Below the pieces are notes generated by a model. That model had not been told where the DNA came from and ran no database searches. It saw nothing but the letters and a program-made list of their open reading frames with translations. A program made the translations under genes and the position numbers. Below are positions 11,058 through 21,397 of a stretch of DNA of 64,000 bases, in pieces. The stretch comes from Symbiodinium sp. CCMP2592 (Eukaryota; Sar; Dinophyceae; Suessiales; Symbiodiniaceae), in NCBI GenBank assembly GCA_905221615.1, contig CAJNDT010004724.1, positions 1 through 64,000 on the forward strand, given 5' to 3'. The first letter of the stretch is position 1. Every line of letters starts with the position of its first letter.

Positions 11058-11235
11058 CTCCTGTGGGCGTCCAAGCAGCATCTCGCAGGGCGTGCAGCCC
11101 ACGAAGCGACGCCCATTCCGAAATCCCTGCGCTCTTCTCTCGTGGGTCAGGTGGGTAAATGAATTCGCAGTCATCCCCATAGAGATGACGGCAGCACACC
11201 AAATTCCGTCGAAAGACTGCGGATAGGAACTCATC
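11058..11235 (-). CDS. candidate internal exon, well supported
   Basis: Minus-strand exon of 178 nt after a pyrimidine-rich tract and AG|G, ending at GTTTAG. It encodes 59 codons beginning DEFLSAVFRRNLVCCRHLYG and including FIYPPDPREKSAGISEWASL. Codon use is coding-like and the composition is that of a soluble domain. The open frame is longer (10999-11301), but the upstream part looks like a polypyrimidine tract. Product not recognised. Confidence 0.48.
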
Positions 11236-11818
11236 CTGGAAATCTTCATACAGAGGCGAGTCAGCGACAGCAACATGTGAGAATACCATGAATTTTCTCA
11301 CGACTTAACCTGTCCGCTCACGGCACGAGACCTCTGTGGATAAAGTCAGCGTGCATTCGCAGGATGTGTAGGATAAGCTTCAACATCAGGCTGCATCTCC
11401 TCTGCCATTGCACGAAATTGCTGGGCTGAAGCCTTGCCTGTAGACGTTCTTCGAGCACTTCAGGTGCGGTCGACAGATGGCGCAGGGGGAAACTGCTGGT
11501 TCTCGCTCGCAGCTGCTAGTTTCCCCAGGCCGTGCAATGCATCCCAGGTTACGGCACCGCTCTCGCTTGCAGCTGCATTCTGCCCGGTGCATTCACGTTT
11601 CGGGCTCCCCCGCCTTCAACGATGCTATTCAGCGAGCTTTTTCAATATTCTCAGCTCACAAACTGGTCAAATGGCAGAGGCACCAATACTCCTGCTGAAG
11701 GCTCCGGTCCTGAGTAGCCTGTTTATGACTCGAGGCAGCTTCTTGACATGAGAGATACTAAGGATGCAGATTCCTAAGGAGCAACGTGCTCAGGACACTC
11801 CCAGCGACCTGCAGGAGA

Positions 11819-11855
11819 GAGACAGAGAGCGAGAGAGATAGAGACAGAGAGAATC
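11819..11855. repeat. GA-rich microsatellite
   Basis: Imperfect (GA)n with agagagatagagacag units. Confidence 0.6.
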
Positions 11856-11890
11856 GAAGGGGGAGATGTGTCCAAAATGATAGAAAGGGC

Positions 11891-12057
11891 CTACATAGCT
11901 TTCATTACTGTAGATATGCGAATCATCCCCAATACAGTTCCTAAGCCCCCAAACCGGGAAGAAAAAACACCAACCCAGGCCTCACAAAGAAGCTCTGGCT
12001 CCAACCACAAGCAGAAGGCCGTGACCAACATGCCAATGCAAACGGCACCGGCGTTGC
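11891..12057 (-). CDS. candidate terminal exon, membrane-like
   Basis: Minus-strand exon after GTCTGAG|G, 2 + 55 codons ending in TAG. The peptide includes AVCIGMLVTAFCLWLEPELL, a likely membrane helix, and ends ISTVMKAM. A family D element lies just upstream (12090-12165) in the presumed intron, with its GGCCCCTAC end about 30 nt before the acceptor. The opposite strand is also open (11868-12092), so the strand is likely but not certain. Confidence 0.38.
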
Positions 12058-12089
12058 CTCAGACACGCGCTATTGGAAGACTAATCATG

Positions 12090-12165
12090 TAGGGGCCTTG
12101 ATAATTGGAATAGGGTGTTCGCATATACTATAATTACATGACAATGCGGAGCCCTTAGGAAATAA
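12090..12165 (+). mobile_element. family D element
   Basis: Begins GTAGGGGCCTTGATAATTGG, then AATAGGGTGTTCG and an A/T-rich part. It lies in the presumed intron upstream of the minus exon at 11891-12057; the far splice site was not identified. Confidence 0.6.
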
Positions 12166-12327
12166 ATAGTGTGTTGCTTGTTAAAGCTGCTGCATTGGAA
12201 CTTGGCAGGTGAGTTTTAACAAGGGCTTCTTGCTATGTTTTATGAGCTTCGACTTCGATGTTCAGTTCAGTGTTGGACGAAGATTAGACTCGCAGAAGGC
12301 CCCGAGATGCAGAGTGGCATAGCATAT

Positions 12328-12421
12328 GGGAGTTTCCGCAATTAGGGGCACCTTATTTCGGGGTCCTGATAATAAGGATCCAATAAATATTATTTAGGGT
12401 CCCCTATGTTCGGAAACTCCC
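12328..12421. mobile_element. family A element with ATAT duplication
   Basis: 94 bp, ends GGGAGTTTCCGCAATTAGGGG and CCCCTATGTTCGGAAACTCCC. Flanked by ATAT at 12324-12327 and 12422-12425. Confidence 0.7.
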
Positions 12422-12550
12422 ATATCCTCCGTCGAATGAATCTCAAGGCGCACCCGCAGGAGCTGAGGCGCAGGCCACTGAAGTGCCTTATGAAGCCGAT
12501 GCCTGCGTGAAGGCAGGCACGTGATCTCAAATACTAGTGCCATCATCTTA

Positions 12551-12630
12551 TGGGTAGTTGTCAAAAGTATGGTCCCTTTTTGGGTACCCTAAATATGAGG
12601 TGCCGTATTATAAGAAGGACCCAAAAAGCA
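12551..12630. mobile_element. family B element, right end damaged
   Basis: Begins TGGGTAGTTGTCAAAAGTATGG, then tccctttttgggtacc, as in the copies at 41300 and 59221. The right inverted end is not recognisable. Confidence 0.5.
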
Positions 12631-12896
12631 CACTTGTGGCTTTGCTTGTGCAAGTGAGTTAGGAAACCTAAACCACCCGAAGAGCGAACCAATTCCACAC
12701 ATTCAATGCAACACGTTCAAGGCTCCTGCAAGAAATCATCATGATCAACGACTGCTCGTCTATGCCGGCGTGCAAACCTAGAACACACTTTAAACAAGAT
12801 TAGTTGATCCGTCACGGGTACTATCGAACAAAAAAGGAGACAGATACAGAGACTTCGGCCCCAAAAAGCGCCCGAGCTGGAGTCCGAGCCCCCCAG

Positions 12897-13298
12897 TCAC
12901 CGGACTTGCGGGCCTGCGCCGACTACGCTGACCGCGAAGAGAGACTCAAAGATCTGCGCAGAGGACGGGGCTGATGGCAGTTGTGCACCAGAGGTTTCTC
13001 CACTTAAATGTCGAATCCTGGTGGACCCGAAATGATTTGAGGCTGCAGCACACAGTACTAGTATCTTCACAGAGCTTCCGAAGACGAGGCAGGTGAAATT
13101 CGACCATCTCATCACTCTGTGAACAAGCTTGAGATTGCCTGCATGTTGTGGCAAGCTGTCACCGCCGGACGGTAAAGATTCAGCAACTGGTTCACAGGCC
13201 TCAGCAAGAGCTGGAGCTTCCTGCAACCATGTATGCTTTCCCTCCTTGACATGGGGTCCGTTGCTTTTTGGGGGGCTTTGGGGTATAGTGTACTTCAA
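12897..13298 (-). CDS. candidate exon or small gene, 133-codon frame
   Basis: Minus frame ending in TGA. It contains TWLQEAPALAEACEPVAESL, then SNFTCLVFGSSVKILVLCAA and a Ser/Ala-rich end. Codon use is reasonable. The plus strand is also open over part of it (13129-13317). No start codon with a convincing context was chosen. Product not recognised. Confidence 0.33.
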   Translation of the reverse strand: MKYTIPQSPPKSNGPHVKEGKHTWLQEAPALAEACEPVAESLPSGGDSLPQHAGNLKLVHRVMRWSNFTCLVFGSSVKILVLCAAASNHFGSTRIRHLSGETSGAQLPSAPSSAQIFESLFAVSVVGAGPQVR

Positions 13299-13319
13299 TT
13301 ACGCAGGGACTACATGAAG

Positions 13320-14660
13320 GGAATCATATTCCTAGCTAGTCTGGCCCCAATATTGCCCGGAACGGAGCCCGTGCATTGATTGCAGCTGACACCCGACACC
13401 CAAAACCCACAAGGCAATCTCTGCTTGGCCCCGCACTCGTACACAAAGAGCAGGCTCAGCAGCCACATGGGCAGATATGCAGCTACCTGCCACTCTTCAG
13501 CTTCACGCTGCTGTTTCGAAGCCAGGCTTAGAGGTCTAGGACTTGCCCGTCTGTTGTACGCAGGTCAAGGATTTGGCGAAATCTGGGCGGGTGGAGCTGC
13601 AAACAGCAATGGCCCGACTCACCCTCCCCCCCGCTTCGACGCTTCCCGAATCCCCCTCGCCACAACCGAAGCATACCAAAAGTTTCAAACCTCTAGACTC
13701 CAGACTCTAAGACTCTAAACGGATAAACAAGACATAACTAGACTGCATCTTTCTGCGAGGACCGTTGCGTACCGTTGCCCCCGAGCCAACACCCCAATAA
13801 ACTTTTCAAAATCTGGGGTTGAGGGCAGCTCCTACTTGGGTGGGATTTCTTCCCCTAGCTGCAGCCTCTTTGGGTAGCCGCGCGCTCGGCAATGGCTCAG
13901 AGTCTCGACACACATCTAACCGGTCCTGCAACACAAGCTTCAGTGCAGTGTCACTTCGCACCATTCTCGCATAGCTCGACGCACACGCCCAAACCGAAAA
14001 TTGCAGGGTAGAAGCACTGCGGGACCAGTGGAAGAGTGTGACGAGGCCGCTCAGCTTACCAAGGAAATCTCGTGTGCAGAAAAACTTGCTTAACCCCGGC
14101 CCAAAACTCTGCGTCCTGGTACCAAATCAAAGTAAAGTTCGGGAAAGGCTTCCAGGGAATCTCTCTCGCGAGGTGAACATAGAAGAACCTGGGTTCAAGT
14201 CGTGCAGATCATTGCTAGCACAGCATGCGTCAGGATGGGAAACAAAACTGGGTTGGCAACAATCATCAACGGGCGCGCAGCAAGGGCTCACATAACAAGC
14301 AAGCACGCTTTTATAGATCCGCTGCTTGATTGCAACATTACTCACCTTCTGACTCAGGGACTATTTCTCGCAGGGTTTGCCATTTGTCTTCATCGTATAC
14401 TGTCTTACTTATGTTGCTTACTGAGTCAAGTTACTACTGGGTTGACTTACACACAGTGGAACGGCTCTCGGGTCATGTTTGAACTGAAAGGGTGCGATTC
14501 GTTGGTAGTCGAATTCGCCAAGTAGCCTAATCGGTTACGTGATGTTGAGTGAAGTAACCTCTCACCTGGTTAGCCTGGTCTCATACTGCCGAACAATGGG
14601 AGCGCTTGACAATACAAGCAAGTTCACTTCTGCATCTTTCCCCACACACTCACGCATATC
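13320..14660. other. unresolved frames, no secure gene
   Basis: Plus frames at 13380-13718 and 14202-14525 (107 codons from ATG at 14232, MGNKTGLATIINGRAARAHI) look protein-like but lack splice or codon support. Confidence 0.25.
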
Positions 14661-14771
14661 AATACAACTACAATTTACATGATAGTGAAAAGACTTCATC
14701 ATATGTTTGGCCTTCGCAGGCAGTTTGGGAAGCACTTGCATTTAGTGATTCATCACAGTTTGATGTGCACT

Positions 14772-15144
14772 TCACCGGCAACCAGCGAGCAAGCAGGTAC
14801 AAACTGAATCTTGCATCGTCGCGTGCTGCTTCCCAAGGACAAATAAAGCCAGCTGGAGTGCTTTCCCGAAACCTGCAGTGAGGACCCTGATGTCGGTGCC
14901 ATAATAGTTCGAACAGGGTATTGGAGCGGGGGTATATTACACCATAATTATAATACGGAACCCCCAAGGAACCCTATTTTTTAACCGTTAAACATACGGA
15001 ACCCCAAGGAACCCCAATTTTTAACCGTTAAACATACGGAACTCCCATAGATCCCTATTCTAATTATGAAGGCCCCCCTACATTCAATCCCGAACCTGAC
15101 ACGTCCGTCGGACCTCGAGGCTCTCAGCTCTTCACTCTGCCGGA
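14772..15144 (-). CDS. two-exon 3' gene fragment with family D intron
   Basis: Exon 15144-15082 (after GTAG) encodes RQSEELRASRSDGRVRFGIE and leaves one base. Exon 14872-14772 starts after CTGCAG|G and encodes FGKALQLALFVLGKQHATMQ, then a Cys-rich end and TGA. Joining them across the intron (15081-14873, GT...AG) keeps the frame and creates one Cys codon. The intron is nearly all family D sequence. A second, longer frame is open through the downstream exon but does not match the phase. Upstream lies a damaged family A element. Product not recognised. Confidence 0.48.
14873..15081 (-). mobile_element. family D element acting as a 209-nt intron
   Basis: On the minus strand it starts GTAGGGGGGCCTTCATAATT and GAATAGGG, so the element end is the donor. 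It holds a tandem duplication of about 41 bp (units with aaccgttaaacatacgg at about 14978-15058) and then a second D core (cgggggtatatta) near 14925. A short tail ends in CTGCAG. Confidence 0.65.
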
Positions 15145-15170
15145 CTACCCGTAGGCGTGATCATACCATG

Positions 15171-15311
15171 ATCTTGTACCCTACATCTACATACTAGGGT
15201 CCTTACTTTAGAGTAGGATCCATATTATATAGTAGGATCCATATTATAGATAGTAGGATCCTGATTATAAGGACCCCAAATAACAGGTACCCCTCATTTT
15301 CGGAAACTCCC
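15171..15311. mobile_element. rearranged family A element
   Basis: Right end attttcggaaactccc is intact. The core motif taggatccatattata is repeated three times and the left inverted end is missing. Confidence 0.5.
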
Positions 15312-15639
15312 ATCGAATGACAACAAGAGCACAACAAGCCCCTTTCCTCCTGTGGCCTGCGATCTTTTCTCACCACCACAGGACAAGTAACCTAAACCCT
15401 CAACCCTAAACCAAACCCACCGGCCGAAGAGCATCCAAAAAGCAAGGTGGCACGCTTGCCTTCGCGGGAGGCGCATTGAATGTTGCGTAATTCGAAACTG
15501 AAAAGCTTTTAGGGTTTGAAGGTTCGGAGCGTGGTAGTCGCTCATCTTGCTAGGTTTCCGCAATTATTGGGCTCAAGTCTCGAGCTTTTTGAGCAGGGCA
15601 GATGGGTCATGTTCTCCTAAGTGGAGCCTCTTGAGATGT

Positions 15640-15912
15640 GGTCCAAACTTGCTAGCGTTTGATAGCGCGACATTAACGCTTCGCCAAATCCACTACGATG
15701 TCAGAGGATTCGAACAGCACCAGGTCCGCTTCCACACATACTCTGCCCGTGCCGGCATGTTTCTCAAGGTTCTTGAAACTTTGCAACTAGTGTCATTCCT
15801 GAGCTCCTTATCCTGTACCATAACCATAGCTATGAGTGTGACAGAAGTCAGTGGCAATGTCGGTGCCCCGAGTTGTGCCCAATGCATTCCACACGATGCA
15901 GCGAATCAATGA
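15640..15912 (+). CDS. candidate exon(s), unresolved ends
   Basis: Plus frame with FDSATLTLRQIHYDVRGFEQ, then ARAGMFLKVLETLQLVSFLS and TGA. A second plus frame (15851-16162) follows in another phase, with TMQRINEKAGAATLLQ and a Cys-containing end. Codon use is coding-like but junctions could not be fixed. Product not recognised. Confidence 0.3.
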   Translation, partial: GPNLLAFDSATLTLRQIHYDVRGFEQHQVRFHTYSARAGMFLKVLETLQLVSFLSSLSCTITIAMSVTEVSGNVGAPSCAQCIPHDAANQ

Positions 15913-16217
15913 AAAAGCCGGCGCAGCAACCCTACTGCAGTCGCCTGAGCCATCTTCTCATTGTCCAGGTCGTGGCAGCAAGGGCGGACCTTGCAAGCCC
16001 TGGCAGCAAGCAACAGTGGCGTGCGGAATTGTCTTGAATGAGAACCAGCGACGGGGTAGGGCGAGGGCGCCTGAGACCATGTACGGAGCAAAACACAATG
16101 CTGGGGGTCAACAGTTTGAGCTCTGCAATGCGTGGTACTGCCAGAAACCAATGTTGCAGTAAAAGGTCCTCATTGCTTTAGTCAGGCTCGTGCTATCGCA
16201 GTATGCGAACATTGTCA

Positions 16218-16430
16218 CTAGAGCTGTGTCAAGCGGTGTAGCAGGAATTTGTTCTGATATGTAGCATTATTATATGGCAACATGTCCTCCGGACGATTTG
16301 GGGGAAGAAGCAGGTGCACAAGGATATCCAAACTAGAACCGGCTTCTCCCAAGGTTTGCGATTGTGAGGGCAAGTCTGGCAGAACGTCTTTGCCCAGGAT
16401 CATGCATCCAGCCTCCACCAGCCGCGCGAA
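16218..16430 (-). CDS. candidate terminal exon
   Basis: Minus-strand exon after GTGCAG, 71 codons with TAG. The peptide begins FARLVEAGCMILGKDVLPDL, continues with a LDILVHLLLPPNRPED segment and ends FLLHRLTQL. First-half codons are strongly G/C-ending. It does not match the phase of the exon at 16894-16996, so another exon or gene boundary lies between. Confidence 0.43.
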   Translation of the reverse strand, partial: FARLVEAGCMILGKDVLPDLPSQSQTLGEAGSSLDILVHLLLPPNRPEDMLPYNNATYQNKFLLHRLTQL

Positions 16431-16893
16431 CTGCACGCAAGGTGCTCCCCATGGACCGGATGCTCAACACCTTCTTGCTCGCGCAGTGCATTCACAATCG
16501 CAGTGTCAACAGAGCATGAAATGAGGCCAAGAGCGTTCTACCTCAATGATTGCCGGCTGGTATATGTAGGGAGGGGTGAAGACACAGGATCGCGGAGACT
16601 GTGTGCTTCGGAAAACATTCTCTTGGACTGCTCATGCACGCCGATCATAGTTGGCAGATCACACCATCAAGAATAGCGCGAACCTGCCAGAACGGACGAG
16701 GGTGTATAGCTTGCATTTTGAGGAGTCGGTCGCCATCGGGATTCATACCGGTTTAGGGGCTTAGGATTCATCCGCACAACCTACAAACCGGGAACCAAAA
16801 ACCCTCACTTCTGAGTCGGCGGCGACGGAGAGGCAGGCGAACGTGTGGTTCACCCGCCCAAGCACCTGCACCAGCGAATCTTGGAGGACTCAC

Positions 16894-17137
16894 GTGGCAC
16901 AGAATTCCTCTGAAAGGTCCGCGAATTTCAATCTACACATGTCGCGCAAAGTGCAGAAAGACACGTGGCAAACATCCAGAGTGTAAGATTCGATCCCTGC
17001 GTTAGTAAACAAATCAGCTCGAAAGTGGGCATGGCATGTTTGTGGTCCCTTACCCATATTGTAAACACCAAAGCTCCAAGCCCACCTTCGACACTTGGCT
17101 GGTGGTCGGCTGGAAGCTCTCGATCCCAGCATAGCCG
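16894..17137 (-). CDS. two-exon gene fragment with 57-nt intron
   Basis: Exon 17137-17054 lies between GGCAG and GTAAGGG. Exon 16996-16894 lies between ACGCAG|G and GTGAGT. In the phase that fits both, the first contains RPPAKCRRWAWSFGVYNM and the second GIESYTLDVCHVSFCTLRDM then KFADLSEEFCA. The intron (17053-16997) is only 57 nt with a pyrimidine-rich 3' part. Two other phases of the first exon are also open. Product not recognised. Confidence 0.42.
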
Positions 17138-17788
17138 CTGCCGCCCAGCCAGTCGACCAGCAAGATAGTATGCTGAAAGCAGACCTGTTTGGGTTTCAGT
17201 TTTGGGTTCAGCACTCAAGACCCTGAGTCTCGAGTGGCTCTTGGGCCGTCGGGGCTGACACACCGTGTGCCAGTGATTCCGTCCAGTTCTTCATTTAAGA
17301 CTCAAAGACGCTGGGTCTACTGGAATTAAAGAATGACAGTGAAACCGCTTGCTGGGTTTATGATGTAGTGTTTAGCGTACAACCAGACTGCAGACCAGAA
17401 GCAGAAACGGTTGCCAAACCTCTGCGAAATGCCTACCTACCTCCCGAGGTTTATGTCTCGGCTTCACCGGCCTGACATGTGACATGCTTCGGAACGCACC
17501 GTAGTAGAGAGACTTCTGGACCTGTGGCTTCTTCAACCCTAAACTTGAGCATTTGGAGCAAAAAAGTTCATGTTATTCGGCATATAAAAAAGTTAATAAC
17601 AAATTGCTAACTGTACGGCAGTACTAATGATCACCCAGGTTATAGTCAGGTTCGAGTACAGTGGGAAATTGGTGAACAAGTCCCTTGAACCATGGTTATC
17701 AAGCCGTGTCAAGGCCCATGAAACCAGATAAGAAACCTGCAAAAGCACTATCAAGACCCCCGTCCCCCCTTTTTTTAACTGAGCCGAG

Positions 17789-17882
17789 GTTCCAGGAGTT
17801 GCAGAATCAGTCGAAGCACGTGGAGCTGGGGCAACTCCTCAGCTCCGCTCCTTGTGCATGTGAGGCGATTCTGGCAAACTGG
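17789..17882 (+). CDS. candidate internal exon, strong acceptor
   Basis: Plus-strand exon of 94 nt. A long pyrimidine run (about 17758-17776) precedes GAGCCGAG|G. One split base then 31 codons beginning FQELQNQSKHVELGQLLSSA and ending ILANW at GTTGTA. Codons are strongly G/C-ending. Probably in the same gene as 18200-18501. Product not recognised. Confidence 0.45.
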
Positions 17883-18199
17883 GTTGTAGTTTCGGGGCCC
17901 TTAAAAGTATTTACGAATAGCTACCTCTATAGGAACCGTAAGGAAATTTAAAAAGTTTCCCAACGTGCCACCTGGGAAAGGGTTCCTTAGAAGGCATCCT
18001 TTAAAAGGCTCCTTCACAAAGGTTCCTTCTAAGGGGACTTGGAAAGTAGAGTTTTGGGTACCCTACTTGGGGTCATCCTTCTCATAACCCCACCGTCAAG
18101 GAGTTTTGTAGGGATTTAAATTTACAGAGCTTTACACGGACGTATCGGGTTTTAGAAAGTTTGGCAGGGTTGCTACAAAGCTTTGTTGTCGGGGGTTTA

Positions 18200-18501
18200 G
18201 AAAGGCCTTGGGCCGCAGGCTTCTGAAAGATTGCTTCCGGCTGAACTCCGACATTGAGCATGCTAGGAGCACGAGCTCCGATTTATGGGAGGACTCATCA
18301 GAAAGAGAGGCTAGAATGAATGAGCTGGCGCTCCAGGCCACAACCAACGCGATTCTGTTCGAAAGCAAGGCTTTGTACCACTCTCACGAGCAAAGGCGAA
18401 AGTGCGAATGCATGTCGTACGTGCCTCATGCCCAAACCCGAAATGGGCGTCCTGGCGACCCAAAGGTCGTGGAGGTGCCGCTGGGGGGCGAAGGTTTGTA
18501 G
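18200..18501 (+). CDS. candidate exon
   Basis: Plus frame after CGCAG|G (18219) or TTTAG (18201). The peptide includes RLLKDCFRLNSDIEHARSTS, then WEDSSEREARMNELALQATT, hydrophilic and helical. It ends in TAG at 18499 or splices earlier. A further plus frame (18520-18792, with CENIIGNSYAKMKEARFP) follows. The minus strand is also partly open. Product not recognised. Confidence 0.35.
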
Positions 18502-18920
18502 GCCGTACAGCCAGGAACCTTGGAGGAAGAATGCGAAAACATAATCGGTAACTCGTATGCAAAAATGAAGGAGGCTCGGTTTCCAGTTTGGGGACTATTC
18601 GAGTTAATCGTGGAAAAAACGGTGTATAGGATAATGATCGTAAGGGTCCTTGTGCTCGAGGCGCTGCCTATGACTGACACACTTGAAGGTGTTAGTCCGT
18701 CGGTTAATCACACCAAGTGGCTACATCACTTGGAAATCAGGTATCACTTGTGCCCACACTTTCCATCGCACAAGAATTCAAACAGACCTTAATACCCCCC
18801 GGAGCAGACGAAGCGTTGCTAAGATTTCCAGCCGATGTAGCTGAGGACTGAGGTACGAAGTTCTGCAGCTTTCACAATCGTCACAAGTTTGAAGACATGA
18901 AACTTTAAGCCTCAACCGGT

Positions 18921-19217
18921 ATGCAGCCGCAACTGCGAGTTGCTGCTATCATCGAGCTCCTCGTGATCGGTGGTACCATCTTATGCTGTGCTCGATGGCC
19001 CGCATCGATCGTCAAAGCAATTACAGAAACGTGCACGGTCTGTCAAGAGGCTTCTGCTACCATTGGGCACGGCCTTGTCGTGATGAGCACCTGTTCAGGC
19101 AACATAGAGGTTGGGGCGTTTGGTATAGCACCTACTGGTACAAGTAGGGTCGAAGCCACGGTTGTAACTAGCACAGGAAACTTGAATGCGAAGCCACCTT
19201 GCAACTCCACAGACTAA
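18921..19217 (+). CDS. candidate small gene, 98 aa with N-terminal hydrophobic segment
   Basis: Complete plus-strand frame from ATG. The N-terminus MQPQLRVAAIIELLVIGGTI could be a signal peptide or membrane anchor, followed by a CTVC motif and a Thr/Ser/Gly-rich, hydrophilic end. Codons are coding-like. It could be an intronless gene, a first exon or chance. Product not recognised. Confidence 0.33.
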   Translation: MQPQLRVAAIIELLVIGGTILCCARWPASIVKAITETCTVCQEASATIGHGLVVMSTCSGNIEVGAFGIAPTGTSRVEATVVTSTGNLNAKPPCNSTD

Positions 19218-19219
19218 CA

Positions 19220-21390
19220 CCTGGGATGCTTCAATTCGAGCACACTACAGAGTGTTAATAATAATCTTGCTCCAGTGGAAGCGAACTCTGCAGATTCACA
19301 TCTCACCGAGCTGGGCAGCAAAACAGCTAAGCTCCACGATGTATCCTAGCAGTAGCGAACCTGAGATCCCTTACTGCTACAAATCGAGCTCATACCGCCG
19401 TGTCATTGCAGCCCGGCCGCCCATGCCGAAACATCTTGCCAGCTGCAGGCAAATGCCAGCCTGTCAAGCCCAAAAAATCAAACCCGAAGTGGCTCAGCAA
19501 GAACCGCAATGATGATGATGATGATGATGAGATACTGCATATACATATACACATACACAATACACACAAAGGCATAGTACAAGCGGAAACGTAAAGCGCA
19601 GAGAGATGTACTTTCAAGAGATGCCTGTGCTATGTCTCTGCTTGGGATTTGTATGCTACCTGTTTCCCCGGGCGTTCGGACTTCAAACTGGCAAAGTAGG
19701 ATCCGCAGGTCTCAAAACCCGGCCCCGCAATCGTTCATCTGCAAACCTGGTCATGATCTCCGTAGTGATCATGACCATGGTCATCATCCTCATCATTATC
19801 GTGGTCATCATCGCAAGGGTCACATAGCAGCGGCAACAGCAAGTAGCAGCGCAGCGCTCGAAGTCTCCAGCCCCTGAATTGATTCGAGCAGCGACCAGCG
19901 GAGGCCCCGCCAGTGCAGCGAGCACCGCACAGCTCTCGGGCCCTGGCCACCAGCCTTGGGTCGACGGAGGTGTCGGCTTTGGGTCTTGAGGCTTCATGTA
20001 GAAGACCAAAAGGCTCGGGTTAAGCATCCAGGCGGGTTTGCGATTGAGGCTTTGCAGCGCAGCTGGTCTGGATTCTTGTTTCTCGCCGGTTCTGTTGCAA
20101 CAACATCTGTAATTACCAAACGCGATGGAGGTCGCCTCAGGATGCGTTCAAGGGCGGGTGTCCTTATCATGTTTATAACCTCAGATGATGGTCCCTTGAT
20201 TTCGGCACTCCAGCATCGGGTTTTATCGAAGCTCGTCCTTGACATGTCTTGATCCCGAAACCACAAACCCTGAAGCCCATCTGCTCCCCTAGCTTCCTAG
20301 ACTTAACGTCGACCCACTCCCTGAATGCAGAAACCCCTATAACTTATAACCAGCAGGTCCAGGGACTCGGTTGGTACTGCCACAGCTTTTGGCGATAGGG
20401 CCACTCCTGTACGGCTCTGGCTTTCAAGGCTCTGAGTGTCGAAGCTCCTAGTCTCGCCGAGCTAGGTGAGCTGAAGCTCTGGGGTTAGACGTGCCTTTAC
20501 GGCACCATGGGGTTTAGGGTATCTCTTTGTGGGCTGTTGAATTTCTTGCCTAGGGGTTACGGGGTTTTGCGGCGAAGGGGTGTTGCAGGCTCAGTGTTTG
20601 TGTTTTTTGACATCTCTGACAGCACATCTGTACTTGGGGGGATGCCTCCACGTCATTTTAATGTAGATGGCAGGCCGGCCCCGAACCAAGATCAGAAACA
20701 CCTTCGGGGGCACGTTCTGCTTCGACCATAACATAGAAGTAATATTACTGCCCATCCTGTATCAACAAAGAACAGCGCCTATGACACCCTGGAGACCTGA
20801 CTCTAATCTGCTTCGAAGTATGGAAGGATATGGAAGGTGTCTCGATCACATGCCACCCTGGCTCCTGCTGATACCATCCGCCAGGGCCCTTCGGATGCTT
20901 CGCCACAATCTGGGCTCTGCGGGTTCAGGTTTAACGTTTAAAGCTCAGCTGGGGTTTCATGGGGCGTTCAGGGTCTAAGAGTTTGAAGGAAGTTCAGGGC
21001 TCGGAAACTTACTTTTGAAGTGGGGTAGGACTGCGGTCAACTGAGGGCACTGGACTACTTCATCAACCTTCGCTCCTCCTGCATTTTTCCCGGGCTCTCT
21101 CGCGTAGGAAACGAACTTGTTGAACCAAAGAGCCCTGGGTAGGCTTGGGATTCAGGGCCTAGGTCCTAGCCTGGGTATTTGTGTTACTGCAGGGCTTTGG
21201 CAGCTTCAGGCTCGCGGGAATGCTACTACCCCAACTCCCTAAACCCGAAACCAACCTCCGAGACCTGACCATTGCAGATCACGCGACTTTGTGGACAAAG
21301 TGGTTCACCATGTCCTGGCACGGTTGGGTGTCGAGTGTAGGGCTCAAGGCTACCTGGATGCATTTGAAGGCGAGCTGGGCCTGGGACGCG
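19220..21390. other. ambiguous frames on both strands
   Basis: Interval 19.99-20.27 kb is open on both strands with protein-like translations (plus with RSWSGFLFLAGSVATTS, minus with TRCWSAEIKGPSSEVIN), so no call is made. 19.50-19.53 kb holds a (GAT)n tract. The rest shows nothing secure. Confidence 0.3.
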
Positions 21391-21397
21391 CACGCAC

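Noticed and set aside
15555..15577. Possible relic of the dinoflagellate spliced leader (ttattgggctcaag)
   Set aside because: Only the last bases resemble the known leader end TTTTGGCTCAAG and there is no exon beginning at the expected AG.
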